A stretch of DNA of 48,980 nucleotides, from contig JAFWQJ010000050.1 in assembly GCA_017545185.1 (NCBI GenBank), forward strand, positions 1-48,980. The letters run 5' to 3'. This document shows positions 17,304 to 26,362 of this stretch, piece by piece (position 1 is the first letter of the stretch; every line of letters begins with the position of its first letter). The DNA comes from Oscillospiraceae bacterium (GTDB lineage: Bacteria > Bacillota > Clostridia > Oscillospirales > Ruminococcaceae). Both the position numbers and the translations under genes were made by a program. A model generated the notes under the pieces. It was not told where the DNA came from and did no database searches. It saw nothing but the letters and a program-made list of their open reading frames with translations.

Positions 17304-18049
17304 ATTGCTTCCTTTCCGGTCAGCTGCTCAAAGCCGTGCGCATTGATCTCCGCGATCAGCTCCGCGCCGCCCTCTCTGACGATCTTGCCGTCCGCGATGA
17401 TATGCGCGCGGTCAACGGAAAGCGACTCGAGGATCTTCGTGTTATGCGTGATGATGAGCAGCGAGCCGCCGCAGCTTTCGCGGTATGCCGCAATGCCCGC
17501 CGAGACCGTGCGCACCGCGTCCACATCAAGGCCGGAATCTGTCTCGTCAAGGATCGCGAGCTTCGGCTTCAGCATCAGCAGCTGCAGGATCTCCGCCTTT
17601 TTCTTCTCGCCGCCGGAGAATCCGACGTTCAGGTCGCGGTCTGCATAGGCCGCATCCATCTGCAGCACATCCATTGCTGCTTTCAGCTGCTTTTTGAAGT
17701 CCCAGAGCTTCATGCGCTGCCCGGTGACCTGCTCCAACGCATTCCGCAGGAAGTCGGAAAGCGTGATGCCCGGGATCTCGACCGGATTCTGGAACGACAG
17801 AAAAATGCCGCGCTTCGCCCGTTTATCCGGCGTCTCCTGCGTGATCTCCGCGCCGTCAAAAAAGATGCTGCCGCCGGTGACCTTGTATTCCGGGCTGCCC
17901 ATGACCGTATACCCGAGCGTCGATTTGCCCGTCCCGTTCGGCCCCATGAGCACATGGGTCTCACCGCTGCCGACCTCCATGGTGACGCCGTGCAGCAGCT
18001 CCTTTTCTTCAATTTCAACAGACAGGTTTTCGATTGTCAGCAATGCCAT
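17300..18049 (-). CDS. sufC: SufC ATPase of the SUF system
   Basis: 249 residues, ABC-type ATPase without membrane parts. Walker A is GPNGTGKSTL, the signature is SGGEKKKAEILQLL (SufC form, with three Lys), and Walker B is LAILDETDSGLDVDAV. The H-loop His is in IITHNTKILE. It is first in the operon, preceded by AAAGGGTG, with a consensus promoter ~75 bases upstream. Confidence 0.96.
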   Translation of the reverse strand: MALLTIENLSVEIEEKELLHGVTMEVGSGETHVLMGPNGTGKSTLGYTVMGSPEYKVTGGSIFFDGAEITQETPDKRAKRGIFLSFQNPVEIPGITLSDFLRNALEQVTGQRMKLWDFKKQLKAAMDVLQMDAAYADRDLNVGFSGGEKKKAEILQLLMLKPKLAILDETDSGLDVDAVRTVSAGIAAYRESCGGSLLIITHNTKILESLSVDRAHIIADGKIVREGGAELIAEINAHGFEQLTGKEAI

Positions 18050-18073
18050 ATTGCTTCACCCTTTCATATTATC

Positions 18074-18133
18074 CCTATCGAATAAATAGGCTATGAATGT
18101 ATTATAGCATACATTTCCTACCTTGTCAATAGG
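18074..18133 (-). promoter_or_regulatory. suf operon promoter with twin operator-like palindromes
   Basis: Minus strand: TTGACA (18124-18129), a 17-base spacer and TATAAT (18101-18106), an extended consensus promoter. Two 17-base imperfect palindromes of form CCTAT-N7-RTAGG flank it: one over the -35 (18117-18133) and one downstream of the start point (18074-18090). Their centres are 43 bases apart, about four helical turns. They are candidate sites for the Rrf2 protein encoded in this operon. Confidence 0.72.
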
Positions 18134-18227
18134 GAAAGGCAGAAAACCGGCTGATATGCTGTTTTCCGGCACATCCGCCATGATTTTTTGCAGTGCTGAA
18201 CGCCTTTCTGTGCATATTTGAAAGCCG

Positions 18228-18354
18228 GCGGGGAGCCCCCGCGGGCATTTCCCTCCGGGGGGCGGTGTACGAAGCTCTCCCAATATGCTTCACTTCACGC
18301 CGCTAAAGCGGCTTCTTTGGCGTTGCTGCTCCCAGCAATTTCGGTGAATAGTGA
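18228..18354 (+). repeat. Dispersed intergenic repeat, copy B
   Basis: Same block order as copies A and C. The hairpin is GCCGCT-AA-AGCGGC (18299-18312), followed by TTCTTTGG, CTCCCA and, at 18344-18354, GTGAATAGTGA. It lies between the suf promoter and the end of the ammonium transporter gene. Confidence 0.75.
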
Positions 18355-18387
18355 TTAACGAAGAATAAAGAGTGAATAGCGGAATAC

Positions 18388-18424
18388 CAGAAAACGGCAA
18401 GGGCACGGTCGCAGAACCGTGCCC
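18388..18424 (-). terminator. Terminator of the ammonium transporter gene
   Basis: On the minus strand GGGCACGGT (18424-18416) pairs with ACCGTGCCC (18409-18401), loop TCTGCG, then TTGCCGTTTTC. The T tract is imperfect. On the plus strand the hairpin is followed by CTTTGTAAGGA, a string seen after other hairpins in this window. Confidence 0.6.
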
Positions 18425-18466
18425 CTGTCGCTTTGTAAGGAAATGAGATAAAAGAGGAAGTCAGTG

Positions 18467-20248
18467 TTATGCCGTTTCGGGCTCGGGCATTTCCTCGCTC
18501 TGCAGCGCGTCGTAGCCTGTGGAGCCTGTTCGGACCTTGATGACCTGCTCGACCGGGTAGACGAAGATCTTGCCGTCGCCGACCTGACCGGTATAGAGCA
18601 CCTCGCGGGCGGTCTTGATGACGGTATCGACCGGCACCTTGCAGACGACGATCTCCGCCTTGATCTTCGGGTGCAGCGTCGCGCTCATCTTCGCGCCGCG
18701 GTAGTAGCTGTTCGACTTCTGGATGCCGCAGCCCATAACATTCGTGACGGTCACGCCCGTGATGCCGATGCGCTCCATCGCGTGAATGAAGTGGTGCAGC
18801 TTCTCCTGATTGAACACGACCGCGATCTTGGTCATCTTCGGATACTTCTTGTTGCCGGAATCGTTCGGCACATTGTTTGCAGATGCAGCAGCCGGAACTG
18901 TCTCGACCGGGACAGCTTCCTCTGCCGGAACCTTCTGGACGCTCTTTGCGTCACCCTTGACATAGCCTGCGATCGCAGTCTCGCTCATTGCAGGCATAAA
19001 GTCTGCGTAGGAGCTGACCAGACCGTGCTCTGTTGCGTCCATGCCGAGGATCTCCTCCTGCTCGGAAGCGCGCAGGCCGATCGTGTGCTTGATGACGAGG
19101 AATACGATTACCATTGTGACTGCTGCCCATGCTGCGACCGATGCAAAGCCGAGCAGCTGTGTGCCGAGCAGCGAGAAGCCGCCGCCGTAGAACAGACCGT
19201 TGTAAACATCATTGCCGGGTGCGGAGGTCGTTGCGAACAGACCGACTGCCAGCGTGCCCCAGATACCGTTCATCATGTGGACGGCGACTGCACCGACCGG
19301 ATCGTCGATATGCAGCACATAGTCGAGGAGCCAGACGCCGAAGCAGACGAGCAGACCGGAGACGATACCGACAATGCCTGCGCCTGCAGCGTCCATGACG
19401 TCACAGCCTGCGGTGATGCCGACCAGACCGGCCAGCGAAGCGTTCAGACACATCGAAACATCAGGCTTGCCGTACTTGATCCATGTGAAGATCATGCAGG
19501 TAACAGTTGCAACTGCCGGCGCGATCGTCGTGGTGACGAACACGGATGCGAGCTGACCGGTGCTTGTACATGCCGCACCGTTGAAGCCGTACCAGCCGAA
19601 CCAGAGGATGAAGCAGCCCAGTGCGCCGAGCGTCAGGTTGTGGCCGGGGATCGCATTCGGCTGAATGCTGCCGTCGGACTTCTTCGTGAACTTGCCGATA
19701 CGCGGTCCGAGGATCTTTGCGCCGACCAGTGCGGCGATACCGCCGACCATGTGGATCGCGCAGGAGCCTGCGAAATCGTGGAAGCCGAGCTGAGCAAGCC
19801 AGCCGCCGCCCCAGATCCAGTGCGCTTCGATCGGATAGACCAGCGCGCTGATGATGCCGGAATAGATGCAGTAGGACAGGAACTTGCAGCGCTCTGCCAT
19901 TGCGCCGGAAACGATCGTCGCGGCCGTTGCACAGAACACGAGGTTGAACACGAAGTTCGACCAGTCAAAGCTTTCGTAAGCGGTAAAGACGTCAAGACCC
20001 GGCTTTCCGATCAGGCCGCAGAGGTCCTCACCGAGGAACAGGCCGAAGCCGATCAGCACGAACATCGGGGTGCCGATACAGAAGTCCATGAGGTTTTTCA
20101 TGATGATGTTGGCGGCATTCTTGGCACGGGTGAAGCCCGTTTCTACCATGGCGAAGCCCGCCTGCATAAAGAACACGAGTGCTGCGCCGATCAAAAACCA
20201 TATCGCAAACACTTCACTGTCAACTGCCTGCAGCAATTCATTCTGCAT
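18467..20248 (-). CDS. Ammonium channel Amt fused to a PII signalling domain
   Basis: 593 residues. Residues ~1-430 form an Amt channel with eleven membrane helices (GFAMVETGFTRAKNAANI; the pore His regions FAGSCAIHMVGG and VHMMNGIWGTLAVG). After an Ala/Pro/Val-rich linker, residues ~480-590 are a complete PII (GlnB/GlnK) domain: T-loop with the conserved YRGA, and GDGKIFVYPVEQVIKVRTG at the end. Amt imports ammonium; PII normally binds separately and plugs it according to ATP/ADP and 2-oxoglutarate. Here plug and channel are one chain. The start at 20248 is preceded by AAGGGAG; longer frames upstream run through the leader terminators and are rejected. Expression is probably governed by the two leader attenuators. 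Confidence 0.93.
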   Translation of the reverse strand: MQNELLQAVDSEVFAIWFLIGAALVFFMQAGFAMVETGFTRAKNAANIIMKNLMDFCIGTPMFVLIGFGLFLGEDLCGLIGKPGLDVFTAYESFDWSNFVFNLVFCATAATIVSGAMAERCKFLSYCIYSGIISALVYPIEAHWIWGGGWLAQLGFHDFAGSCAIHMVGGIAALVGAKILGPRIGKFTKKSDGSIQPNAIPGHNLTLGALGCFILWFGWYGFNGAACTSTGQLASVFVTTTIAPAVATVTCMIFTWIKYGKPDVSMCLNASLAGLVGITAGCDVMDAAGAGIVGIVSGLLVCFGVWLLDYVLHIDDPVGAVAVHMMNGIWGTLAVGLFATTSAPGNDVYNGLFYGGGFSLLGTQLLGFASVAAWAAVTMVIVFLVIKHTIGLRASEQEEILGMDATEHGLVSSYADFMPAMSETAIAGYVKGDAKSVQKVPAEEAVPVETVPAAASANNVPNDSGNKKYPKMTKIAVVFNQEKLHHFIHAMERIGITGVTVTNVMGCGIQKSNSYYRGAKMSATLHPKIKAEIVVCKVPVDTVIKTAREVLYTGQVGDGKIFVYPVEQVIKVRTGSTGYDALQSEEMPEPETA

Positions 20249-20272
20249 AATGATCTCTCCCTTATTCTGAAA

Positions 20273-20322
20273 CGAAAAAGGGTGCATGAGCTGTACTGTC
20301 AGCATCATGCACCCCATTGTGC
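20273..20322 (-). promoter_or_regulatory. amt leader attenuator 2 (hexaloop plus terminator)
   Basis: Terminator: 10-bp stem GGGTGCATGA / TCATGCACCC (20305-20314 with 20280-20289) then TTTTTCG on the minus strand. A competing hairpin GCAC-AATGGG-GTGC (20309-20322) uses the 5' arm of the terminator. Its six-base loop has A at position 1 and G at position 4. The terminator tip also holds GCTG-ACAGTA-CAGC, again an AnnGnn loop. Confidence 0.7.
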
Positions 20323-20351
20323 GTTCCGTAATTGATTTGCATTGCGCTTTG

Positions 20352-20402
20352 CAAAAACACCAAAAGGCTGCGGAGTTCTGTTTCTCCGCAGCCCCTTTGC
20401 TG
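20352..20402 (-). promoter_or_regulatory. amt leader attenuator 1 (hexaloop plus terminator)
   Basis: Terminator: perfect 10-bp stem GGCTGCGGAG / CTCCGCAGCC (20384-20393 with 20366-20375) then TTTTGGTGTTTTT on the minus strand. The hairpin CAGC-AAAGGG-GCTG (20389-20402) overlaps its 5' arm, so only one can form. It lies about ten bases after the start point. Confidence 0.7.
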
Positions 20403-20412
20403 TTCTGACTGT

Positions 20413-20441
20413 AGTATACCACATTGTGAAAGGTTTGTCAA
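20413..20441 (-). promoter_or_regulatory. Promoter of the amt-PII gene
   Basis: TTGACA (20436-20441), 17 bases, TATACT (20413-20418). The spacer shares 14 of 17 bases with that of the glutamate synthase promoter at 26866-26894, including TTTCACAA (20424-20431). Confidence 0.88.
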
Positions 20442-20510
20442 GCGTTTTTCTGCATTTCGGAATGCAGTATAAAACTTTCTGCTCTGTTCAGACAAATTTT
20501 GTCATTTGGA

Positions 20511-21929
20511 TCATTTATCCTCAAATTCACTGACCAGCGAGGACACCGTCTGCTTTGCGTCGCCGTAGATCATGATCGTGTTGTCGTTCGTAAACAGCGG
20601 GTTTTCCACACCGGAGAAGCCGGCGCCCTTGCCGCGCTTCAGCACAAATACGGTGCGTGCCTCATAAGCATTGATGATCGGCATTCCGTACAGCGGCGAG
20701 GATTCGTCGGTCTGTGCGGAGGGGTTGACGACGTCGTTTGCGCCGATGACGATTGCGACGTCGGTGTTCGGCATCTGCGGATTCATCTCATCCGCGGTCT
20801 TGAGCTGTTCATAGGGCACATTTGCCTCTGCGAGCAGGACGTTCATGTGGCCGGGCATACGGCCGGCAACCGGGTGGATCGCAAAGCTGACCTCTGCGCC
20901 GTTTTCCTCCAGCTTATCGCAGAGCTCCTTGACGGCGTGCTGTGCCTGCGCAACTGCCATGCCGTAGCCGGGGATAAATACAACAGAGGAAGCCGCTTCG
21001 AGAATGAGATAAGCGTCCTCAACGGACATGGACTTCGGCTCCTTTCCGCTGCCTGCCGCACTCTTGGACTTCGATGCACCGAAGCTGCCGAACAGCAGCG
21101 CATAGAGCGTGCGGTTCATTGCCTTGCACATGATGAGCGTCAGGATCAGGCCGGAGGTGCCGACCAGACAGCCGGAAACGACCAGCACGGAGTTATTGAG
21201 CGCGAGACCTGCAAATGCCGCCGCCAGACCCGAAAATGCATTCAGCAGCGAGATAATGACAGGCATATCGCCGCCGCCGATCGTGACGACCATCGTAAAG
21301 CCGAGGATCAGGAAAGCAGCCGTGACGGCGATCATGCCGATGAAGCCGAGCTGCGTATTGCTGCCGCTGAACGCGTACAGGCAGATGCCCGCCAGACCGG
21401 CAAGCGCAAGCACCGCATTGAGTGCATTCTTCGCCGGGATCGTCACGGACTTCTTGAACATTTTGCCGGAGAGCTTGCCCCATGCGACCACGGAGCCCGT
21501 GAATGCGATCGCGCCGATCGCGACGGTCAGACCCATGGTGATGCCCTCAAACGGCTGCGCATCCGCGCCGAGCGTGCGGTAGTTCGCATACTGCGCGAGC
21601 GCGACCAGCAGCGAGGACAGACCGCCGAAGCCGTTGAACAGTGCAACCAGCTGCGGCATACCGGTCATCTCGACCTTTTTCGCCCAGACCGCACCGATGA
21701 TGCTGCCGACGATCACCGCAGCAGCAATCAGCAGATAGCTGTTCAGTCCTGCCGCCATGACCTGCTTTTCAAACAGAACCGTGATGACTGCGATCAGCAT
21801 ACCGACCGCGGAAAGCCCGTTGCCCTTTCTTGCGGTATCCGCCTTGCCGAGCAGCTTGATGCCGCGGATAAACAGCACGGCCGATACCATATAAAGAACG
21901 GTGATGATAACGTCTCTAAAGTCGTTCAC
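20511..21929 (-). CDS. pntB: NAD(P) transhydrogenase beta subunit PntB
   Basis: 472 residues. The N-terminal ~270 residues have about eight to nine membrane helices forming the proton path; the C-terminal ~180 residues form the NADP(H)-binding domain III, with GYGMAVAQAQHAVKEL and HPVAGRMPGHMNVLLAEA. With PntAA and PntAB it couples proton entry to hydride transfer from NADH to NADP+. Its start overlaps the pntAB stop by 4 bases. Confidence 0.95.
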   Translation of the reverse strand: MNDFRDVIITVLYMVSAVLFIRGIKLLGKADTARKGNGLSAVGMLIAVITVLFEKQVMAAGLNSYLLIAAAVIVGSIIGAVWAKKVEMTGMPQLVALFNGFGGLSSLLVALAQYANYRTLGADAQPFEGITMGLTVAIGAIAFTGSVVAWGKLSGKMFKKSVTIPAKNALNAVLALAGLAGICLYAFSGSNTQLGFIGMIAVTAAFLILGFTMVVTIGGGDMPVIISLLNAFSGLAAAFAGLALNNSVLVVSGCLVGTSGLILTLIMCKAMNRTLYALLFGSFGASKSKSAAGSGKEPKSMSVEDAYLILEAASSVVFIPGYGMAVAQAQHAVKELCDKLEENGAEVSFAIHPVAGRMPGHMNVLLAEANVPYEQLKTADEMNPQMPNTDVAIVIGANDVVNPSAQTDESSPLYGMPIINAYEARTVFVLKRGKGAGFSGVENPLFTNDNTIMIYGDAKQTVSSLVSEFEDK

Positions 21930-22231
21930 TTCTGATTGTCCCCCTTCTTCTTGAACATGCCGAGCATTCTGTCAGTGACCAGATAGCCGCCGACCACGTT
22001 GATCGCGGCGAGTACGATCGCAATGATGCCGAACACCATGCCGATCGTGCTGCTCGGTGCCAGAACTGCGACCGCCGTTGCGGACATCGCGCCGACGATC
22101 GTGATGCCGGAGATCGCATTCGTACCGGACATCAGCGGGGTGTGCAGCTGGGACGGAACCTTGGAAATCAGCTCAACGCCGAGAAAGCCGGCGATGACAA
22201 AAACAAAAATCAGCAGCATGATCTCGTGCAT
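21926..22231 (-). CDS. pntAB: NAD(P) transhydrogenase alpha subunit, membrane part
   Basis: 101 residues with three to four membrane helices; LISKVPSQLHTPLMSGTNAISGI is the characteristic signature of the alpha-2 (PntAB) polypeptide. It is the membrane anchor of the alpha half, separate from PntAA as in many bacteria with a three-gene enzyme. It lies one base after pntAA and overlaps pntB. Confidence 0.95.
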   Translation of the reverse strand: MHEIMLLIFVFVIAGFLGVELISKVPSQLHTPLMSGTNAISGITIVGAMSATAVAVLAPSSTIGMVFGIIAIVLAAINVVGGYLVTDRMLGMFKKKGDNQK

Positions 22232-22232
22232 A

Positions 22233-23357
22233 TTATGCCTCCTTAAACCGGTCGTGGATGATCGCGCCGCCCTTTGTCAGCAGACATCCGCGCATGATCT
22301 CATCCTCGAGATTGACAACAAACTCGCCCTGTTCCTTGTTGTAGAAATGCGTGAGGAATGCCGTGAAGTTGCCCGAAAGCATCTTCGAGGCATCGAACGG
22401 GACCTGACGCTCCAGATAATCGCCGGACATGATGATGACGCCGTTGTCCGTGACGACCTCCTCAAACAGCCTGGAGCCCTCGACATTGCCGCCGGTCGAA
22501 ACTGCCATATCGACGATGATCGAGCCCGGCTGCATCCGGTCGATAACATCCTTGCCGATCAGACGCGGTGCCTTGCGGCCGAACACCTTTGCAGTCGTGA
22601 TGACGATATTCGAGCGCTCGCAGACCTTTGCCTGCGCCTCCTGCTGCTTTTTGATCTGCTCAGGGGTCAGCTCCTTTGCATAGCCCTGATCGGTCTGTCC
22701 CATTTCACCGAGGTCGATCTTGACAAAGCTCGCGCCGAGCGACTTGACCTGCTCCTCGACGACCGGGCGGGTATCGAACGCGTCCACTCTCGCGCCGAGA
22801 CGCTTCGCGGTCGCGATCGCCTGCAGACCGGCAACGCCGACACCGATGATAAACACACGCGCCGGATTGATCGTACCGGACGGCGTGACCATCATCGGCA
22901 GGATCTTCGGGAGACGCGCCGCCGCATTGACGACTGCGACATAACCCGCCAGCGAGGTCTGCGAGGACTGAACGTCCATTTTCTGTGCGAGCGTCGTGCG
23001 CGGGATCATCTCCAGCGAGACAGCCTGAATGCCCTTCTCCGCAAACTCTTTCAGCAGCGCCTTTTCATTGAACGGGTCAAGGTAACTCAGGTGCAGCGTA
23101 TCCTTTTTCAGGCCGTCCGCGCTCTGCGGCTTCAGAATGCGCAGGACGATCTCGGAATCATAGCCCTGCTCCTCCTTGTCGATCAGCACCGCGCCGGCTT
23201 TTTCATAGGCAGCATCGGAAACGCCGCTCTTGATGCCCGCACCGCGCACGACCTTGAACGAAAAGCCCATGCCGATGAGCTTTTTGATATCGTCGGGGAT
23301 CAGCGCGACTCTCGTTTCACGCGGATCGGTCTCCCGACAGACGAGTACAGTTTTCAT
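22233..23357 (-). CDS. pntAA: NAD(P) transhydrogenase alpha subunit, NAD-binding part
   Basis: 374 residues, soluble. It begins MKTVLVCRETDPRETRVALIP and carries the Rossmann site VFIIGVGVAGLQAIATAKRLGARVDAFD for NAD(H), domain I of the proton-translocating transhydrogenase. It is related to alanine dehydrogenase, but the partner genes settle the identity. The ATG is preceded by AGGAG. It lies downstream of gdhA on the same strand with a 48-residue reading frame and a hairpin between. No strong separate promoter was found, so it may be read from the gdhA promoter. Confidence 0.95.
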   Translation of the reverse strand: MKTVLVCRETDPRETRVALIPDDIKKLIGMGFSFKVVRGAGIKSGVSDAAYEKAGAVLIDKEEQGYDSEIVLRILKPQSADGLKKDTLHLSYLDPFNEKALLKEFAEKGIQAVSLEMIPRTTLAQKMDVQSSQTSLAGYVAVVNAAARLPKILPMMVTPSGTINPARVFIIGVGVAGLQAIATAKRLGARVDAFDTRPVVEEQVKSLGASFVKIDLGEMGQTDQGYAKELTPEQIKKQQEAQAKVCERSNIVITTAKVFGRKAPRLIGKDVIDRMQPGSIIVDMAVSTGGNVEGSRLFEEVVTDNGVIIMSGDYLERQVPFDASKMLSGNFTAFLTHFYNKEQGEFVVNLEDEIMRGCLLTKGGAIIHDRFKEA

Positions 23358-23396
23358 CTCATTCTCCTCTCAGGCAATATCATACATACAGCAAGA

Positions 23397-23430
23397 GATA
23401 CGCCCCCTGCATCCTTGAAAGGGGCGTATC
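23397..23430 (-). other. Hairpin between the small gene and pntAA
   Basis: Perfect 10-bp stem GATACGCCCC / GGGGCGTATC (23397-23406 with 23421-23430). Neither strand has a T run after it, so it is probably not a full terminator. It might set the level of read-through or protect the message end. Confidence 0.55.
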
Positions 23431-23444
23431 CTTATTGTATTCGG

Positions 23445-23591
23445 TTAATCCCATGTCTGCGTATCGCGGGAGAAATCGGTTTCCGCCGCGACCGGCTCAA
23501 AGGGGTTTGCAGGCGGCGTTTCGATCTGCATGTCCGCCTGCTTCATCGGGAATCCGGTGAACGGGATCCCTCTCAGATCAAATTTCTCCAT
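23445..23591 (-). CDS. 48-residue small protein between gdhA and pntAA
   Basis: A short frame with ATG at 23591, AGGAG 8 bases before it and a TAA stop at 23445. The product is 48 residues, acidic and Pro-rich, without membrane segment or Cys; key parts are MEKFDLRGIPFTGFP, QIETPPANPFEP and a closing DTQTWD. I do not recognise it. It lies 45 bases after gdhA on the same strand and 87 bases before pntAA. The good ribosome site and the position suggest a real gene, perhaps a small partner of GdhA or the transhydrogenase; that is inference. Confidence 0.6.
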   Translation of the reverse strand: MEKFDLRGIPFTGFPMKQADMQIETPPANPFEPVAAETDFSRDTQTWD

Positions 23592-23636
23592 ATAAAATTC
23601 TCCTGTGTTGCGGGCGTAGTGAGCAGCGGTCTGCGC

Positions 23637-24995
<1,359 letters not shown>

Positions 24996-25027
24996 TCACC
25001 GGCAGCAGCCGATAAACTTGCATAATA

Positions 25028-25057
25028 ATCATACCGGATTTTCTGCGGGAAAGTCAA
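25028..25057 (-). promoter_or_regulatory. Promoter of gdhA
   Basis: Minus strand TTGACT (25052-25057), 18 bases, TATGAT (25028-25033). The leader contains only a short CGGCTGCTGCCG and no terminator, unlike the amt, glutamate synthase and glnN leaders. Confidence 0.65.
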
Positions 25058-25121
25058 CGAACATTCCCCTGCAAATATCCGACATCTGCCTGCATTTATC
25101 CGCGCACCGGCATGATTGCCC

Positions 25122-25150
25122 TTGTGGTGCGGCGGCGATTTCCGTATAAT
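25122..25150 (+). promoter_or_regulatory. Promoter of the small receiver-like gene
   Basis: TTGTGG (25122-25127), 17 bases, TATAAT (25145-25150), divergent from gdhA. The -35 is weak. Confidence 0.5.
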
Positions 25151-25189
25151 TGGAGATACGAAAATGAACGATGCAAGGGGTATCTGAAT

Positions 25190-25522
25190 ATGAAAACGAT
25201 CCGTATTTTATCGGAATCCGCGGCGGTCGGAATGCGGCTGCGCGAAATCCTCTATCAGGCGGGATACGCGGATATCCTGCTGTCCGATCTCTCCGCGATG
25301 CCGGCGGAACGGCAGGACAGCCTCCTGATGATCTATGCGAAAACGCATATCGCTTCCGTCATGCAGAATGCCGCAGACAGCGGATGTCCCGTTGTGCTGC
25401 TGCTCAACCCGGACTGCTACGCGATGTATCTCGACCGTGCCAGATATCTGGGGATCACGCTGCTGCTGATGCCTGCCGCGCCCTATATGCTGCTGGACGC
25501 CGTGCAGAATGCTATTTCCTGA
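25190..25522 (+). CDS. Stand-alone degenerate receiver-like protein
   Basis: 110 residues. The alternating strand/helix layout (TIRILSES, then VVLLLN, then GITLLLMPAAPYMLLDAV) resembles a response-regulator receiver, especially the N-terminal part of ANTAR-type regulators. The phosphorylation Asp and the conserved Lys are not present (an Asn and an Ala at roughly these places). There is no output domain. The ATG at 25190 follows AAGGGG; the longer frame from 25112 overlaps the promoter and is rejected. It converges with the AraC-type gene, overlapping 11 bases. A role as a truncated competitor or sensor partner is speculative. Confidence 0.6.
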   Translation: MKTIRILSESAAVGMRLREILYQAGYADILLSDLSAMPAERQDSLLMIYAKTHIASVMQNAADSGCPVVLLLNPDCYAMYLDRARYLGITLLLMPAAPYMLLDAVQNAIS

Positions 25523-26273
25523 CGGCAGACGGCGTATGCCCGGTGTGCTTTTTGAATACGCGCGTGAAATAATCCGGCGTGGAAAAGCCGAGCAGACGGC
25601 TGACCTCCAGTACCTTGAACTGCCCTGTTTCAAGCAGCCGTTTGGCATAGCCGATCTGGAAGCTCTTGTAGAACTCCCCGAAGGTCATGCCGAATTTGCC
25701 CTTGAAGTACCGGCCGAAATAGTCGCGGTTGAAGCCGAAGTAATCCGCTGCCAGCTCGACGGTCGCGGTCTGGTGCTCCATTTTCTGCAGGAATGCGCGC
25801 AGCTTCTCCAGAACCGGCTGCAGCTCCTCTGCCTGCGGCAAAGCATCAAGTGCTCCGTCCGCCGCGGCGCGGTATTCCGCTTCGATCAGCTGCTCGTGGA
25901 TCATGGAGCCCGCCCTGGAAAGCGCCGCGATCAGATCCTCCGGCGGGATCGGCTCGGATAAAAAGTCGATCGCGCCGAGCAGAAAGCACTCGCGCATCCG
26001 CTGGGAATCGTCCTGCTCGCTGATGATGATCGCGGGGAGCCTGCGATCCTTTCCGCCGGTCAGGCGCAGCAGCTTGGCCGCGATGTATTCCGGCGCACGG
26101 TTGATACACAGGAGGATATCATACTGTCTGCTGAGCACGAGATTCACCGCTTCATTGAGGTTTGACGTGCACCGGCCGACCGCAAAATCCGTATCCTCCA
26201 GAACGGAAAAGAGGCTGTTCAGATTCTTTGCGGTTCGTTCGCCGGAATCAGCAACTAAAATCTGCAGCTTCAT
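25512..26273 (-). CDS. AraC-type regulator with a degenerate receiver domain
   Basis: 253 residues. Residues ~1-120 fold like a receiver (LQILVADSGE, ILLCINRAP, AIIISEQDD, AIDFLSEPI), but the phospho-acceptor Asp position holds Cys56 and the conserved Lys position holds Glu107, so phosphorylation control is unlikely. Residues ~155-253 are an AraC/XylS double helix-turn-helix (VELAADYFGFNRDYFGRYFK, then VSRLLGFSTPDYFTRVFKKHTG). The ATG at 26273 is correctly spaced from AAAGGAGG; the ATG at 26291 lies upstream of it. No histidine kinase is adjacent. It neighbours gdhA and the glutamate synthase operon, and its own leader has a terminator with competing hairpin. Targets are unknown; nitrogen genes are a reasonable guess. 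Confidence 0.82.
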   Translation of the reverse strand: MKLQILVADSGERTAKNLNSLFSVLEDTDFAVGRCTSNLNEAVNLVLSRQYDILLCINRAPEYIAAKLLRLTGGKDRRLPAIIISEQDDSQRMRECFLLGAIDFLSEPIPPEDLIAALSRAGSMIHEQLIEAEYRAAADGALDALPQAEELQPVLEKLRAFLQKMEHQTATVELAADYFGFNRDYFGRYFKGKFGMTFGEFYKSFQIGYAKRLLETGQFKVLEVSRLLGFSTPDYFTRVFKKHTGHTPSAVRK

Positions 26274-26300
26274 CTGAAATCCTCCTTTCATACATCCGTC

Positions 26301-26349
26301 AAAAAAACAGGGCTGCTCCGCCTTTTTTCAGCGGAACAGCCCCATTGCT
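26301..26349 (-). promoter_or_regulatory. Leader attenuator of the AraC-type regulator
   Basis: Minus-strand terminator: 12-base arms GGGCTGTTCCGC (26342-26331) and GCGGAGCAGCCC (26321-26310), one mismatch, then TGTTTTTTT, all between promoter and ribosome site. The hairpin AGC-AATGGG-GCT (26338-26349) overlaps the 5' arm. The loop equals that of amt attenuator 2. The hairpin stem is short, three pairs plus two after a mismatch. Confidence 0.62.
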
Positions 26350-26362
26350 TTTCCTTGGCCTC

